DNA of 64,000 nucleotides from positions 806,001 through 870,000 of the forward strand of contig NZ_CP187555.1 of assembly GCF_049860805.1 (NCBI RefSeq). The letters run 5' to 3'. A program made the position numbers and the translations under genes. A model generated the notes under the pieces. That model made no database searches, was not told the DNA's origin, and worked only from the letters and a program-made list of their open reading frames with translations. The stretch is from Parabacteroides sp900760525 (GTDB lineage: Bacteria > Bacteroidota > Bacteroidia > Bacteroidales > Tannerellaceae). Positions 52,996 through 60,843 of this stretch are shown piece by piece. The number at the start of each line of letters is the position of its first letter. Position 1 is the stretch's first letter.

Positions 52996-54336
52996 ATGAA
53001 TAGAACACTGATAAAAAACGCCACTGTCATCAACGAAGGCCGTATCTTCAACGGTTCGGTGCTGATCGAGGATGATAAGATAGCCGCGGTATATGAAGGG
53101 ACAATTCCTGCTTCTGCCGGTGATGCAACCGTGATCGAAGCCACAGGGAAGTATCTGCTTCCGGGCGCTATCGACGACCAGGTGCATTTTCGTGAACCGG
53201 GCTTGACGCATAAGGGCGATATCGCCAGCGAAAGCCGTGCCGCCGTAGCCGGCGGAGTGACCACTTTTATGGATATGCCGAATACAAAACCCCAGACAAC
53301 GACTATTTCCGACCTGGAGTGGAAACTGCAGCGGGGAGCCGAAACATCGGTTGCCAACTATTCCTTCTTTTTCGGTGGAACGAACGACAATATGGATGAA
53401 ATCCGTAAATTGGACCGTAGCCGTGTGCCGGGGTTGAAGCTCTTCCTCGGTTCTTCTACCGGTAATATGCTGGTCGATAAGAAGGAAAGCCTGGAACGTA
53501 TTTTCGGCGAGGCTGGTATGCTTATCGCCATCCATGCTGAAAAGGAGGAAGTCATCAAACGAAACATCGCCCATTATACGGGCCTGTACGGTGAAGATCT
53601 GGACATCTCCTTCCATAGCAAAATCCGTAGTGAGGAAGCCTGTTATGCCTCTTCGTCCGAAGCAGCCGAACTGGCTACACGCCTTGACTCCCGCCTGCAC
53701 ATCCTGCATCTTTCGACGGCAAAAGAGCTTTCTTTGTTAAGCAACAAGATCCCGCTCAGTGAAAAGAAGATCACGGGTGAAGTATGCGTGCATCATCTCT
53801 GGTTCCACGATGGCGACTATGAACAGTTTGGAAACCGTATCAAATGGAACCCGTCTATCAAGACGCTGGCAGACCGTACGGCGCTACGCGAAGCCGTTAA
53901 CAACAATACGATCGATATCGTGGCAACCGACCATGCTCCGCATCTCCTTTCCGAGAAGGAGGGTAGCTGCCTGAAAGCCGCTTCCGGAGGCCCGCTGATC
54001 CAGCACTCGCTCATCGTCATGTTGGAGTTGGCGATGGAAGGCCGTTTCACCTACGAGAAGGTGGTGGAAAAGATGGCGCACATGCCGTCAGAGCTTTTCC
54101 GTGTGGATCGCCGCGGATACATCCGGCCGGGCTATTATGCCGACCTTGTCCTGGTCGACCCGAAAGAAACCTGGACGGTGGCAAAAGACAATATACTGTA
54201 TAAATGCGGATGGTCCCCCTTCGAAGGCTACACATTCCATCATGCCGTCTGGAAAACATTCGTCAACGGGCAGTTGGCCTACGACAATGGCCGGGTGAAT
54301 GATGAGGTTCGCGGGATGGAAGTCAGGTATAGTTGA
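52996..54336 (+). CDS. Dihydroorotase-family amidohydrolase (class I, QVH variant)
   Basis: 446 residues. Amidohydrolase barrel with metal motif IDDQVHFREPGLTHKGD: the usual first His of HxH is Gln62, with His64 present, a form seen in a distinct dihydroorotase subgroup. Later ligands include the His in MLIAIHAEK, the His in LHILHLSTA and Asp in VATDHAPH. It would cyclise carbamoyl-aspartate to dihydroorotate in pyrimidine synthesis, or act on a related cyclic amide. The gap to the lyase gene is only 7 bp. Function as PyrC is likely but the altered motif leaves some doubt. Confidence 0.85.
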   Translation: MNRTLIKNATVINEGRIFNGSVLIEDDKIAAVYEGTIPASAGDATVIEATGKYLLPGAIDDQVHFREPGLTHKGDIASESRAAVAGGVTTFMDMPNTKPQTTTISDLEWKLQRGAETSVANYSFFFGGTNDNMDEIRKLDRSRVPGLKLFLGSSTGNMLVDKKESLERIFGEAGMLIAIHAEKEEVIKRNIAHYTGLYGEDLDISFHSKIRSEEACYASSSEAAELATRLDSRLHILHLSTAKELSLLSNKIPLSEKKITGEVCVHHLWFHDGDYEQFGNRIKWNPSIKTLADRTALREAVNNNTIDIVATDHAPHLLSEKEGSCLKAASGGPLIQHSLIVMLELAMEGRFTYEKVVEKMAHMPSELFRVDRRGYIRPGYYADLVLVDPKETWTVAKDNILYKCGWSPFEGYTFHHAVWKTFVNGQLAYDNGRVNDEVRGMEVRYS

Positions 54337-54339
54337 AAG

Positions 54340-54410
54340 TTGAAAATTGAAAGTTGAAAGTTAATTTTACGCCCTCATAACTTTCACCTTTCACCTTTCA
54401 CCTTTCACCT
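54340..54410. repeat. Short tandem and inverted repeats between convergent genes
   Basis: Repeats of tgaaag(t/a)t units followed by four copies of ctttcac or cctttca units on the other side of a short spacer, so the region folds as an imperfect hairpin (TGAAAGTTGAAAGTTA against TAACTTTCACCTTTCA). The right part covers the queE stop codon. Likely a shared terminator between convergent genes. Confidence 0.55.
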
Positions 54411-54947
54411 GATATCAATAAGTTTGTGCGTTTGTAAGCTGAGGCGCCATTGGGGGTGGTGGAGGATATACTCTACCACCTCTTTTGTATTCCGGCAGGA
54501 GCAGGGTTGGAGGAAATGCCAGGTTGCTTTCAAACCGGCGTATTCCGTCAGGTCCTGCCCTGTATAGACCACTTTGACTTCATCTATATGTGCCAGCCTC
54601 AAAGGAACTCCTTTCGGGGAACAGGTCACCCAGTCGATACCTTCCGGCAGCGGGTTTGTTCCGTTAGTTTCGATACAGATATATTTCCCTGCCCCGTGTA
54701 GCAGATCGATAAAAGCCCGGTCGATCCAGAGCGAAGGTTCGCCCCCTGTCAGGATCACGACATTTGAAGGAAAAGCCGAAATAGCCCGTAAAATCTCTTC
54801 ATCCGACATCAAGATTCCTTCCTCATGCCGGGTATCGCAAAAGCTGCATTTCAGGTTGCATCCGGAGAAGCGGACGAAGACGGCCGGCGTTCCCGTATGG
54901 AAGCCTTCGCCTTGAAGGCTGTAGAATATCTCGTTAATCTTTCTCAT
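54405..54947 (-). CDS. queE: 7-carboxy-7-deazaguanine synthase
   Basis: 180 residues, radical SAM enzyme of the short form. [4Fe-4S] cluster cysteines at 30, 34 and 37 in SGCNLKCSFC. EIFYSLQGEGFHTG is the usual QueE start. Converts 6-carboxytetrahydropterin to 7-carboxy-7-deazaguanine in queuosine/preQ0 synthesis. It overlaps the upstream queD by 14 bp, so they are translated together. Cytoplasmic. Confidence 0.95.
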   Translation of the reverse strand: MRKINEIFYSLQGEGFHTGTPAVFVRFSGCNLKCSFCDTRHEEGILMSDEEILRAISAFPSNVVILTGGEPSLWIDRAFIDLLHGAGKYICIETNGTNPLPEGIDWVTCSPKGVPLRLAHIDEVKVVYTGQDLTEYAGLKATWHFLQPCSCRNTKEVVEYILHHPQWRLSLQTHKLIDIR

Positions 54948-55266
54948 AGATCGCCGTGTTTCCTTCTGATTCCTGAACTTCTACTTTATAGCAGGTGGGG
55001 AGCTGGTCGCATATCCACCGGGCGATATTCTCGGCCGTCGGGTTAAAAGGGAGCACCTCGTTGAGGTTCCGGTGATCGAGCTGGTCTTTCACAACCTGTT
55101 TGATATGGCTGAAGTCGATCACCATACCATCTGCGTTTAATACTTTGGAGCGGCAATACACAGTGATAATCCAGTTGTGACCATGCAGATATTCACATTT
55201 GCTCGGATAGGAGAGCGACAGACTATGAGCTGCCGAAATCTCCATACGTTTGATAACGGTATACAT
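54934..55266 (-). CDS. queD: 6-carboxytetrahydropterin synthase
   Basis: 110 residues. Zn ligands His14 (AAHSLSL), His28 and His30 (CEYLHGHNW) and catalytic Cys24 are present. Makes 6-carboxytetrahydropterin from dihydroneopterin triphosphate, the substrate of QueE, whose gene overlaps its end. Short form typical of Bacteroidetes. Cytoplasmic. Confidence 0.95.
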   Translation of the reverse strand: MYTVIKRMEISAAHSLSLSYPSKCEYLHGHNWIITVYCRSKVLNADGMVIDFSHIKQVVKDQLDHRNLNEVLPFNPTAENIARWICDQLPTCYKVEVQESEGNTAIYEKD

Positions 55267-55324
55267 ACGATAAAACTGTTTTAGAATGTTATGTCTGCAC
55301 CTAATGTCACCTCGGTACGGGGTG

Positions 55325-55332
55325 CAAATTTA
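55325..55332 (-). promoter_or_regulatory. -7 element of queD-queE
   Basis: Minus strand TAAATTTG, a perfect TAnnTTTG, about 60 bp before the queD ATG. Confidence 0.5.
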
Positions 55333-55624
55333 CTGAAAAAATCGGCTCCCGAAACAGAACTTAATGTGTTGAAATATTAAAAATATCTGTAGCTGTTTGT
55401 ATGTATTTAAAACAACAAGCAAGGTGTGATCTATCGTAAAAACGAGCCTTTTTGTTGCAAAATAAAAATATTGTGCATTAATTTGCTTCATAATCAAAGG
55501 TGTGAGGCGGTTTTGATGTCTCTGAACCGATATTCCGGCATCAGTCCTATATTGTTAAAAAATAGAAGAAGCTGCAAATAAGTTTCGATAATCTTAAAAA
55601 TGTGTTTTATAATATCTTTTTTTA

Positions 55625-55656
55625 TTTGTTCAGTAATTTAAAATGCCTCATCTTTG
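55625..55656 (+). promoter_or_regulatory. Promoter of the candidate small RNA
   Basis: TTTG (55625-55628), 20-bp spacer, CATCTTTG (55649-55656), one mismatch from TAnnTTTG. Same spacing as the tRNA-Cys promoter at 33615. Confidence 0.5.
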
Positions 55657-55662
55657 CATGCA

Positions 55663-55753
55663 GATAACCTAAACAATCTTTTTGCCTTAAAGACTAATAC
55701 CTATTAAAACCTATAAAGAGGACCTTTGAGAAAAGGTCCTCTTTATGATTTTT
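55663..55753 (+). ncRNA. Candidate small RNA, about 90 nt
   Basis: A plus-strand promoter-like element is followed after some 60 nt by a perfect 12-bp stem AAAGAGGACCTT / AAGGTCCTCTTT (55715-55726, 55733-55744) and a T-rich tail. No open frame in between, and no plus-strand gene downstream because the next gene is on the other strand. This is the layout of an intergenic sRNA. The hairpin may instead, or also, terminate the minus-strand gene ending at 55760. No known family recognised. Confidence 0.35.
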
Positions 55754-55755
55754 AG
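55715..55755. terminator. Bidirectional-looking hairpin
   Basis: Twelve-bp perfect stem with a 6-nt loop; T-rich on the plus strand (ttatgattttt). It lies 16 bp beyond the stop codon of the minus-strand gene at 55760. Confidence 0.7.
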
Positions 55756-55759
55756 GAGG

Positions 55760-57319
55760 TTACTCTTCAGTCTCTTCTATTTTTGATGATATTTTCCCGA
55801 TCGCTTCGTTGAGTTTTTCTTCCGGAGGGATAACGTTGAAGTTGCCCCAGAACTTTTCGTCGTAAGTAAATCGGGTTTCCGCAAAGACCGTTCGTGTCGA
55901 TAGCGCTTCGCTACGGGTAAAACGGCTCACCTGGTTCGTATCTATTTTACAGGTAACCATTTCGAACCAGGTATGCAGCGGGAAAGTTCCGAACAATTGT
56001 TTCCTTTTCTTTATTTTGAAAAAGAGGTCGCCCCGGACATGGTTGATGTAATACTGGCCGTTGTAAGGTTTGTAGGTCACGGTATAAATCACTTTCTGGG
56101 GAGTGATCTTCAGGTTGCGGCTTTTTTTCTCCACCAGCATTCCCGTAGCCTGTTTAATATATTTCGGGTTGATTTCGAAGCGGGCGCGGAGCAAAGCGTT
56201 GTTTTCCGTATCGATATACAGTTCCCCCCGGTAAAGGGCGGAGTGGATGGTCTCTTTTTGTTCGAAATAGATCACATGGACTAACCGGTCGTCGATAACG
56301 GCGATGTCGGTGGAAGCGTATATATAAGGTTCTATCTTTTCATCCGTCAGGAGAAAGTCAGGCAATTCCTTTATCAAGTCTAAGCTCAGGCTGGCGCTGA
56401 TTCCTGACTTCATCCGGGCGATGATCGTGTCTTTCTCCTGCTGGCTGATGATCCGGCGCATCTTGAGCAGTTTGACCTGATCCGGTACCGGATTGTGTTT
56501 GTAGGCGGATTTGTAAACTTTGAACACCGCCTCTGTCAGCCCTACGAATTTGTTTTTCCGTTCGATCCCTTCCCGGTAGAAAGTAGTCAGGTAGGCAGGC
56601 GATTGCGGGTAGTTCTTCCGGATATTTTCCTTCATGTCGCGAAGCAGGCGGAGCGGGTTGACAATGCGCACTACGACTTCCTGGATCGGGATCACTTTGG
56701 CGTCGAGCGCAATCACCGTGTTTTGTTCCGCAAGGAGGGAGGCCTCTATTTTGCAGGGTTCGTAGCCTAAGTGGGAGAAGTAGAGCGTGGACTGGCGGAG
56801 CGAATCGGGAAGCGTCAGCCGGAACTCCCCGTTTGCATTGGTGATGCTGCCGATAGAAGTATTAAGGACGCCTATGGTACCCGCTTCGATCGGTTCATTC
56901 GTCTGCTTATCCTGCAAGACCCCTTTGACAATGAAATTGCTGTTTCCCTCTTTCGAGGGGATGGTATCGGGTATTGCAGCCTGTCTGGCGGGTTGTGGTC
57001 CGGAGATCAGGATATGATCGCCTATGACCCGCAAGTTCAACTCTTTGTTTCCTACAATCTGATAGATTGCTTGCCGGATGGTATAGTCGCCTTTCGGGAT
57101 ACGTACCATCTTTTCATTATCGATCAGCTTGCTGTCGTAGATAAAAAGAAAGCCGGTTTGTTCCGATACTTTGTCAAGCAGGCGGTAAACGGTATTCTTT
57201 TCTTTGGATAAATGAATCATGCGAGCCAGTACGTCATCGCCTTCCTCTGCGCGTAGCAGACCTGTCGGAAGCAAAAGCATCCAAAGGCACAGGAATAGGA
57301 GGCGGTAGGTAGAGGACAT
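55760..57319 (-). CDS. Exported STN plus CarboxypepD_reg domain protein
   Basis: 519 residues. Signal peptide 1-24, STN domain (about 37-108, YRLLDKVSEQTGFLFIYDS), CarboxypepD_reg-like domain (about 128-212, FIVKGVLQDKQTNEP), then a 300-residue C-terminal part related to DUF5686-type proteins (EVVVRIVNPLRLLRD onward) and shared with the protein encoded at 58825. It has no TonB plug or barrel of SusC type. STN domains usually sit on receptors that signal to FecR; here the STN is on this protein and fecR is directly upstream (gap 23 bp), so it may be the signal input of that pair. Cell location, periplasm or outer membrane. Confidence 0.8.
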   Translation of the reverse strand: MSSTYRLLFLCLWMLLLPTGLLRAEEGDDVLARMIHLSKEKNTVYRLLDKVSEQTGFLFIYDSKLIDNEKMVRIPKGDYTIRQAIYQIVGNKELNLRVIGDHILISGPQPARQAAIPDTIPSKEGNSNFIVKGVLQDKQTNEPIEAGTIGVLNTSIGSITNANGEFRLTLPDSLRQSTLYFSHLGYEPCKIEASLLAEQNTVIALDAKVIPIQEVVVRIVNPLRLLRDMKENIRKNYPQSPAYLTTFYREGIERKNKFVGLTEAVFKVYKSAYKHNPVPDQVKLLKMRRIISQQEKDTIIARMKSGISASLSLDLIKELPDFLLTDEKIEPYIYASTDIAVIDDRLVHVIYFEQKETIHSALYRGELYIDTENNALLRARFEINPKYIKQATGMLVEKKSRNLKITPQKVIYTVTYKPYNGQYYINHVRGDLFFKIKKRKQLFGTFPLHTWFEMVTCKIDTNQVSRFTRSEALSTRTVFAETRFTYDEKFWGNFNVIPPEEKLNEAIGKISSKIEETEE

Positions 57320-57342
57320 CGTGATGTAATTGAAAATGGAAA

Positions 57343-58194
57343 TTATTGTTTGGACAAGAGGATCGTATTGTCTTGCCGTGTCTTTTTCAGGTCGAGGGCA
57401 AGGCAGATCAGTTCAGCCATCGCTTCGGGCGTATCGTTGGAGAAGGTGACGGTAAGCGTCCGGTTCCATAGCTCCGGTGTCGTTTCCAACCGGATATCCG
57501 GATTTTGCAAATTGATCACCCGCAGGATATCGCCTAACTTTTCGTCCTTGAACCGGATTCGATCGGTATAGCGGTCGAACAGGGCCGGGTCGGGCGTCGC
57601 GCTCAATTGCAGTTTCCGGGAGAGGAGCGTAACGGTTTCCCCCGCTTTTACGTGGATGTCTTGTCCGTTTTTCTTCAACGTCACTTTTACTTCTCCCCGT
57701 TGTACGGACAGTTCAAAAGGAGAGCTACCGGTACTTTTTACATTGAAAGCCGTCCCTAACACTTCGATACGCGTATCTTCGGTTTCAATCACGAACGGAC
57801 GCGCGCGGTTACCGGCTATATCGAACAAGGCATTGCCCTGTAAGCTCACTTCCCGCCGGTCGGAAGAAAAATGTTCGGGAAATTTCAGGGAGGTATTTCC
57901 TGCCAGGTAGACCACGGAACCATCCTCGAGGGTGGTTACTAATGTTGTTGCCGTCTCACTGTTCTGCCGGGTGAGCAGATTCCGGTCCGCATCCTGTCCG
58001 GTCCTGTTCAGGTAGACGACAGACACAAGCAGGCAGAGAAGGGCGACGGCAGCAGCGGTCATGCCTCCTTTCCATGCAAGGCTTCTGAATGTCGAAGCCT
58101 GCCTGCCCGAAAGCAAGCCTTCTTCATCCAGACGTTGATACAGCGTATTCCACGCCCGGTCTGTTTTTCTTTTATTTCTTTCTGTTTCAATCAT
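57343..58194 (-). CDS. FecR-family anti-sigma factor
   Basis: 283 residues. Short cytoplasmic part (1-45), one membrane helix (about 48-67), FecR domain (about 95-195; EDGSVVYLAGNTSLKFPEHF, VSLQGNALFDIAGN, VLGTAFNVKS) and a C-terminal DUF4974-type domain (about 210-280) that contacts STN domains. Holds the ECF sigma factor encoded just before it (8-bp overlap) until a periplasmic signal arrives. Intact, in contrast to the broken fecR at 10503. Inner membrane. Confidence 0.93.
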   Translation of the reverse strand: MIETERNKRKTDRAWNTLYQRLDEEGLLSGRQASTFRSLAWKGGMTAAAVALLCLLVSVVYLNRTGQDADRNLLTRQNSETATTLVTTLEDGSVVYLAGNTSLKFPEHFSSDRREVSLQGNALFDIAGNRARPFVIETEDTRIEVLGTAFNVKSTGSSPFELSVQRGEVKVTLKKNGQDIHVKAGETVTLLSRKLQLSATPDPALFDRYTDRIRFKDEKLGDILRVINLQNPDIRLETTPELWNRTLTVTFSNDTPEAMAELICLALDLKKTRQDNTILLSKQ

Positions 58195-58738
58195 ATTTTA
58201 TATAAATCTCTAATTCGTCTCGTAATGTTCGGAGTGCTTTCGTCATTTCGGCCTCGACTGTTTTGACCGACAGGGAGAGGATGGAAGCGATCTCCGCATA
58301 TTTCTTTCCTTCAAAGCGATGCATCCGGAATATGCGGAGACGGCGTTCGGGGAGCTTTTTGAGGGTCCGGTTTATCAGGGCTTCCAGTTCTTTGTATTCG
58401 ATCTGGTTCTGCGGATCGTCCCGTGTGTCGTCTTTGTCGGGGCGGGAGAGGACGGCTTCCCGGTAGCGGTTGCGTACGTCCTGATGTTCCCAGTATTGGA
58501 GGGATTGGTTACGTACGGCCCCATATAAATAGCTTTTTATCGTATGGAACAACTGTAACCGTTCCCTCTCTTTCCAAAAAACATAGAATAATTCCTGTAC
58601 GATCTCTTCCGCAATATCCATTCTTCCGGTTATGCTGGCTGCATACATACAAAGAGGCATATAATACAGGCGGAAAACTTGTTCAAAAGCCTTGACGTCT
58701 CCATCTTTGATCTTTGTAAGTATAAGCAGGTCTTTCAT
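58187..58738 (-). CDS. ECF-type RNA polymerase sigma factor
   Basis: 183 residues. Region 2 (about 10-85, AFEQVFRLYYMPLCMYA and EEIVQELFYVFWKER) and region 4 HTH (about 125-175, YAEIASILSLSVKTVEAEM). Its 3' end overlaps the fecR start by 8 bp, the usual sigma/anti-sigma coupling. Bacteroidetes ECF sigma factors of this type control SusC/SusD or envelope genes. Likely targets here are the neighbouring STN-domain gene and perhaps the related gene upstream at 58825. Confidence 0.93.
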   Translation of the reverse strand: MKDLLILTKIKDGDVKAFEQVFRLYYMPLCMYAASITGRMDIAEEIVQELFYVFWKERERLQLFHTIKSYLYGAVRNQSLQYWEHQDVRNRYREAVLSRPDKDDTRDDPQNQIEYKELEALINRTLKKLPERRLRIFRMHRFEGKKYAEIASILSLSVKTVEAEMTKALRTLRDELEIYIKYD

Positions 58739-58753
58739 GTTTAATAATTATTC

Positions 58754-58826
58754 AATGTGCCAATATGCCAATTGGGAAATGTTGCTAATTTATACATTAA
58801 TCTGTTCATTGGCAAATTGGCACATT
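58754..58826. repeat. 19-bp inverted repeat before the sigma gene
   Basis: Arms 58754-58772 and 58808-58826 pair with one mismatch (AATGTGCCAAT(a/t)TGCCAAT). The right arm covers the stop codon of the gene ending at 58825, the left arm is 16 bp from the sigma-factor start codon. Could act as a terminator or as a regulatory stem in the sigma leader. Confidence 0.6.
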
Positions 58827-60093
58827 ATTTATGTTGCTTCTTCAGTTTGCTGACAGCGTGCTCCAATGATTCCGTCGGTTCGATGATGTTGTAGGAACCC
58901 CAGAAATCTTCGTCGGCAAAGTTGGAAACCTTGTCCGATAAGGACTGGTTTTGCTTAAATGCCATCTTGTAGGGGATAGTGTTTGCACTGCTTTCCTTAC
59001 CGTCTGTTACGACCATTTCCGAAAGAATGGTGTAATTGGTAGAGAACAACTTGCGTTTCCAGTCGCATTTGAAGCGGACACCGTTGCGGATGTAACTCAG
59101 ATAAGTCAGCCCGTCACGATCCTTGTAGTTGACTAAGAACGACACTTCGACCGGTTTGAATCGCAATCCGAACGGTTTTTTCCGTAGGATCGCCTGCGTG
59201 GCTTTGTTGCGGTCGTTCATGTCGAGGAAGAACTCGGCGCGGGTGAAAGAGAGCCGTTCCTTGTCGATATACAGTTTTCCGTAATAAAGCGCATACGGCA
59301 GTATGGCTTGCGGTTCGAAATTGATAACATATTGCGGCCGGTCGTTGATCGTTGTCGATTCTTCCATCCGGAATTTATAGTAAGGCAGGCTTTCCAAGTC
59401 GAGCAGGACATCCGGGTTCTTTACCACATCCACATAGACAGACAGGTTCGGACCTCCCAGCAATTTAACGGCCAACGTGTCGCTCGCTTTCTGGCTGAGC
59501 AGCTTGCGCCCTTTGAATATCTGTACGCGATCGCGGTCTACCCCCTCATTGTAAGGAGTTTTATAAATATCGATCACCGCTTCCGAGATGTTGATATACC
59601 GACGTCCTTTCTGGGCCGTTTCGCGGTAGAACCCGGTCAGGAGGCTATGCTTCGAATTGTAGTTGGCCGGGATTTTTTTTATCGCTTCTTCCACCAAGTA
59701 ACGCGGATCGCGGGCGTGGATAATGACTTCCTCGAGCATATTCGTGTAAGGGGTCAGCCATACGGTCTGTTCTTCCACATCCTTGCCGTTGAGTTCTATT
59801 TTGCTGTTGAAATATCCGAGGTGTGAAATCTCCACTTCCTTGGCATGGATGGAATCCTTTACCTTGAATGAAAACTCACCGTCGGCGTTCGTGACCGTGC
59901 CGGTCGTACTTCCCGGAATAGAAATATTGACATATTCCAGGCTCTTTTTGCTCTTTTTATCTTTTACCACACCACTGACCGTGATGTAGCTCCCTTCGTC
60001 TGCCGAATCCGTTTGTGCCTGCAAAGGAGTGAATCCCGCCAGCAACAGTGTAATGAGCAAATATCCCCATAGTTGTTTATGCATCGCTTTCAT
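58825..60093 (-). CDS. Exported CarboxypepD_reg domain protein, DUF5686-related
   Basis: 422 residues. Signal peptide 1-26 (FTPLQAQ), CarboxypepD_reg-like domain (about 35-115, TVSGVVKDKKSKKSLEYV), then a C-terminal beta-rich part clearly paralogous to that of the protein at 55760 (shared pattern of EVIIHARDPRYLVEEAIKKIP against the equivalent VRIVNPLRLLRDMKENI block, and YINFEPQ). It lacks the STN domain. The two proteins flank the ECF/FecR pair. No enzymatic motif found. Probably periplasmic or outer-membrane associated. Confidence 0.78.
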   Translation of the reverse strand: MKAMHKQLWGYLLITLLLAGFTPLQAQTDSADEGSYITVSGVVKDKKSKKSLEYVNISIPGSTTGTVTNADGEFSFKVKDSIHAKEVEISHLGYFNSKIELNGKDVEEQTVWLTPYTNMLEEVIIHARDPRYLVEEAIKKIPANYNSKHSLLTGFYRETAQKGRRYINISEAVIDIYKTPYNEGVDRDRVQIFKGRKLLSQKASDTLAVKLLGGPNLSVYVDVVKNPDVLLDLESLPYYKFRMEESTTINDRPQYVINFEPQAILPYALYYGKLYIDKERLSFTRAEFFLDMNDRNKATQAILRKKPFGLRFKPVEVSFLVNYKDRDGLTYLSYIRNGVRFKCDWKRKLFSTNYTILSEMVVTDGKESSANTIPYKMAFKQNQSLSDKVSNFADEDFWGSYNIIEPTESLEHAVSKLKKQHK

Positions 60094-60215
60094 ATCTCAT
60101 ATAGTTTAATAAGTTAATACTCTTGTTTGTACTATTAAGATGCTTCAGCCGGGAAATACCCTATGCTTTCGCCCCGGATTTTTTTATTATAATGGACATA
60201 GTTTGAAAAATTGAC

Positions 60216-60223
60216 TATTTTTG
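60216..60223 (+). promoter_or_regulatory. -7 element of the second ECF sigma gene
   Basis: TATTTTTG fits TAnnTTTG. It covers a possible upstream TTG start, which argues for translation beginning at ATG 60248. Confidence 0.5.
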
Positions 60224-60247
60224 CGCAGGTTATACGAAGAAGAGACG

Positions 60248-60811
60248 ATGACAGAGCAGGAGATAAGAAAATATTTGAGGCAGATCGAAGAAGAGAGTTC
60301 CCAGACTGCTCTGCGTAGTTTTTATAATCTTTGCTTCGACCGCTTCTTCCGTATTGCTTACTACTACCTGCATACGGAAGAATGGGCGCAGGAGGTCGTT
60401 CTCGATGTGTTCCTGAAAGTATGGGAACGCCGCGAGTCCTTGCATCATATCGCCAACCTGGAAGATTATTTCTTTATCACGATAAAAAATGCCTCCCTCA
60501 ACTATCTCGAAAAAGAACAAAGGCGGAAAGACGTGGCTGCAGACGCTTTTGACGGTACGGCCGTTTCCGGTGAATCGCCCGAAGACATTCTGGTGAGCGA
60601 GGAACTTTTCGCCCACTATGTCAAAGCTCTCGACCGCCTGCCGGAGCGATGCCGGGAAATATTTATCCGTGTACGTGAGGAAAAACAGTCCTATGCCGAG
60701 GTTGCGAAAGACTTGGGTATAAGCGTCAATACGGTCGATGTGCAGTTGCAGAAAGCGACCGGGCGGATGCGGGATATGTTGGCGCGTTATATAAGCGGAA
60801 CCGAAAATTGA
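60248..60811 (+). CDS. ECF-type sigma factor
   Basis: 187 residues from ATG 60248. Region 2 (about 15-85, SFYNLCFDRFFRIAYYYL, VVLDVFLKVWER) and region 4 HTH (about 125-180, YAEVAKDLGISVNTVDVQLQ). No FecR gene next to it; the following gene is a Crp/Fnr regulator, so it may be controlled in another way or by an anti-sigma factor elsewhere. Divergent from the protein gene at 60093, sharing a 154-bp promoter region. Confidence 0.92.
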   Translation: MTEQEIRKYLRQIEEESSQTALRSFYNLCFDRFFRIAYYYLHTEEWAQEVVLDVFLKVWERRESLHHIANLEDYFFITIKNASLNYLEKEQRRKDVAADAFDGTAVSGESPEDILVSEELFAHYVKALDRLPERCREIFIRVREEKQSYAEVAKDLGISVNTVDVQLQKATGRMRDMLARYISGTEN

Positions 60812-60812
60812 A

Positions 60813-60820
60813 TATCTTTG
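60813..60820 (+). promoter_or_regulatory. -7 element of the Crp/Fnr gene
   Basis: TATCTTTG, a perfect TAnnTTTG, directly after the sigma-factor stop codon and 23 bp before the next ATG. Confidence 0.5.
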
Positions 60821-60843
60821 TATACGATTGAAAAGGTAATGAC

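Larger units (their letters stand above)
55267..55714. other. Intergenic region with queD leader and a candidate small RNA
   Basis: About 490 bp lie between queD and the exported protein gene at 55760. The part next to queD contains its promoter and a short leader hairpin (CACC / GGTG). The middle (55340-55620) is AT-rich with nothing recognised. The part from 55625 carries the putative small-RNA promoter and terminator. Confidence 0.6.

Noticed and set aside
54340..54410. The short tandem units as a CRISPR or a coding repeat
   Set aside because: Units are 7-9 bp without spacers and lie between two convergent stop codons.
55267..55340. preQ1 riboswitch in the queD leader
   Set aside because: Only a 4-bp CACC / GGTG hairpin is seen; the A-rich tail and pseudoknot of known preQ1 classes are not.
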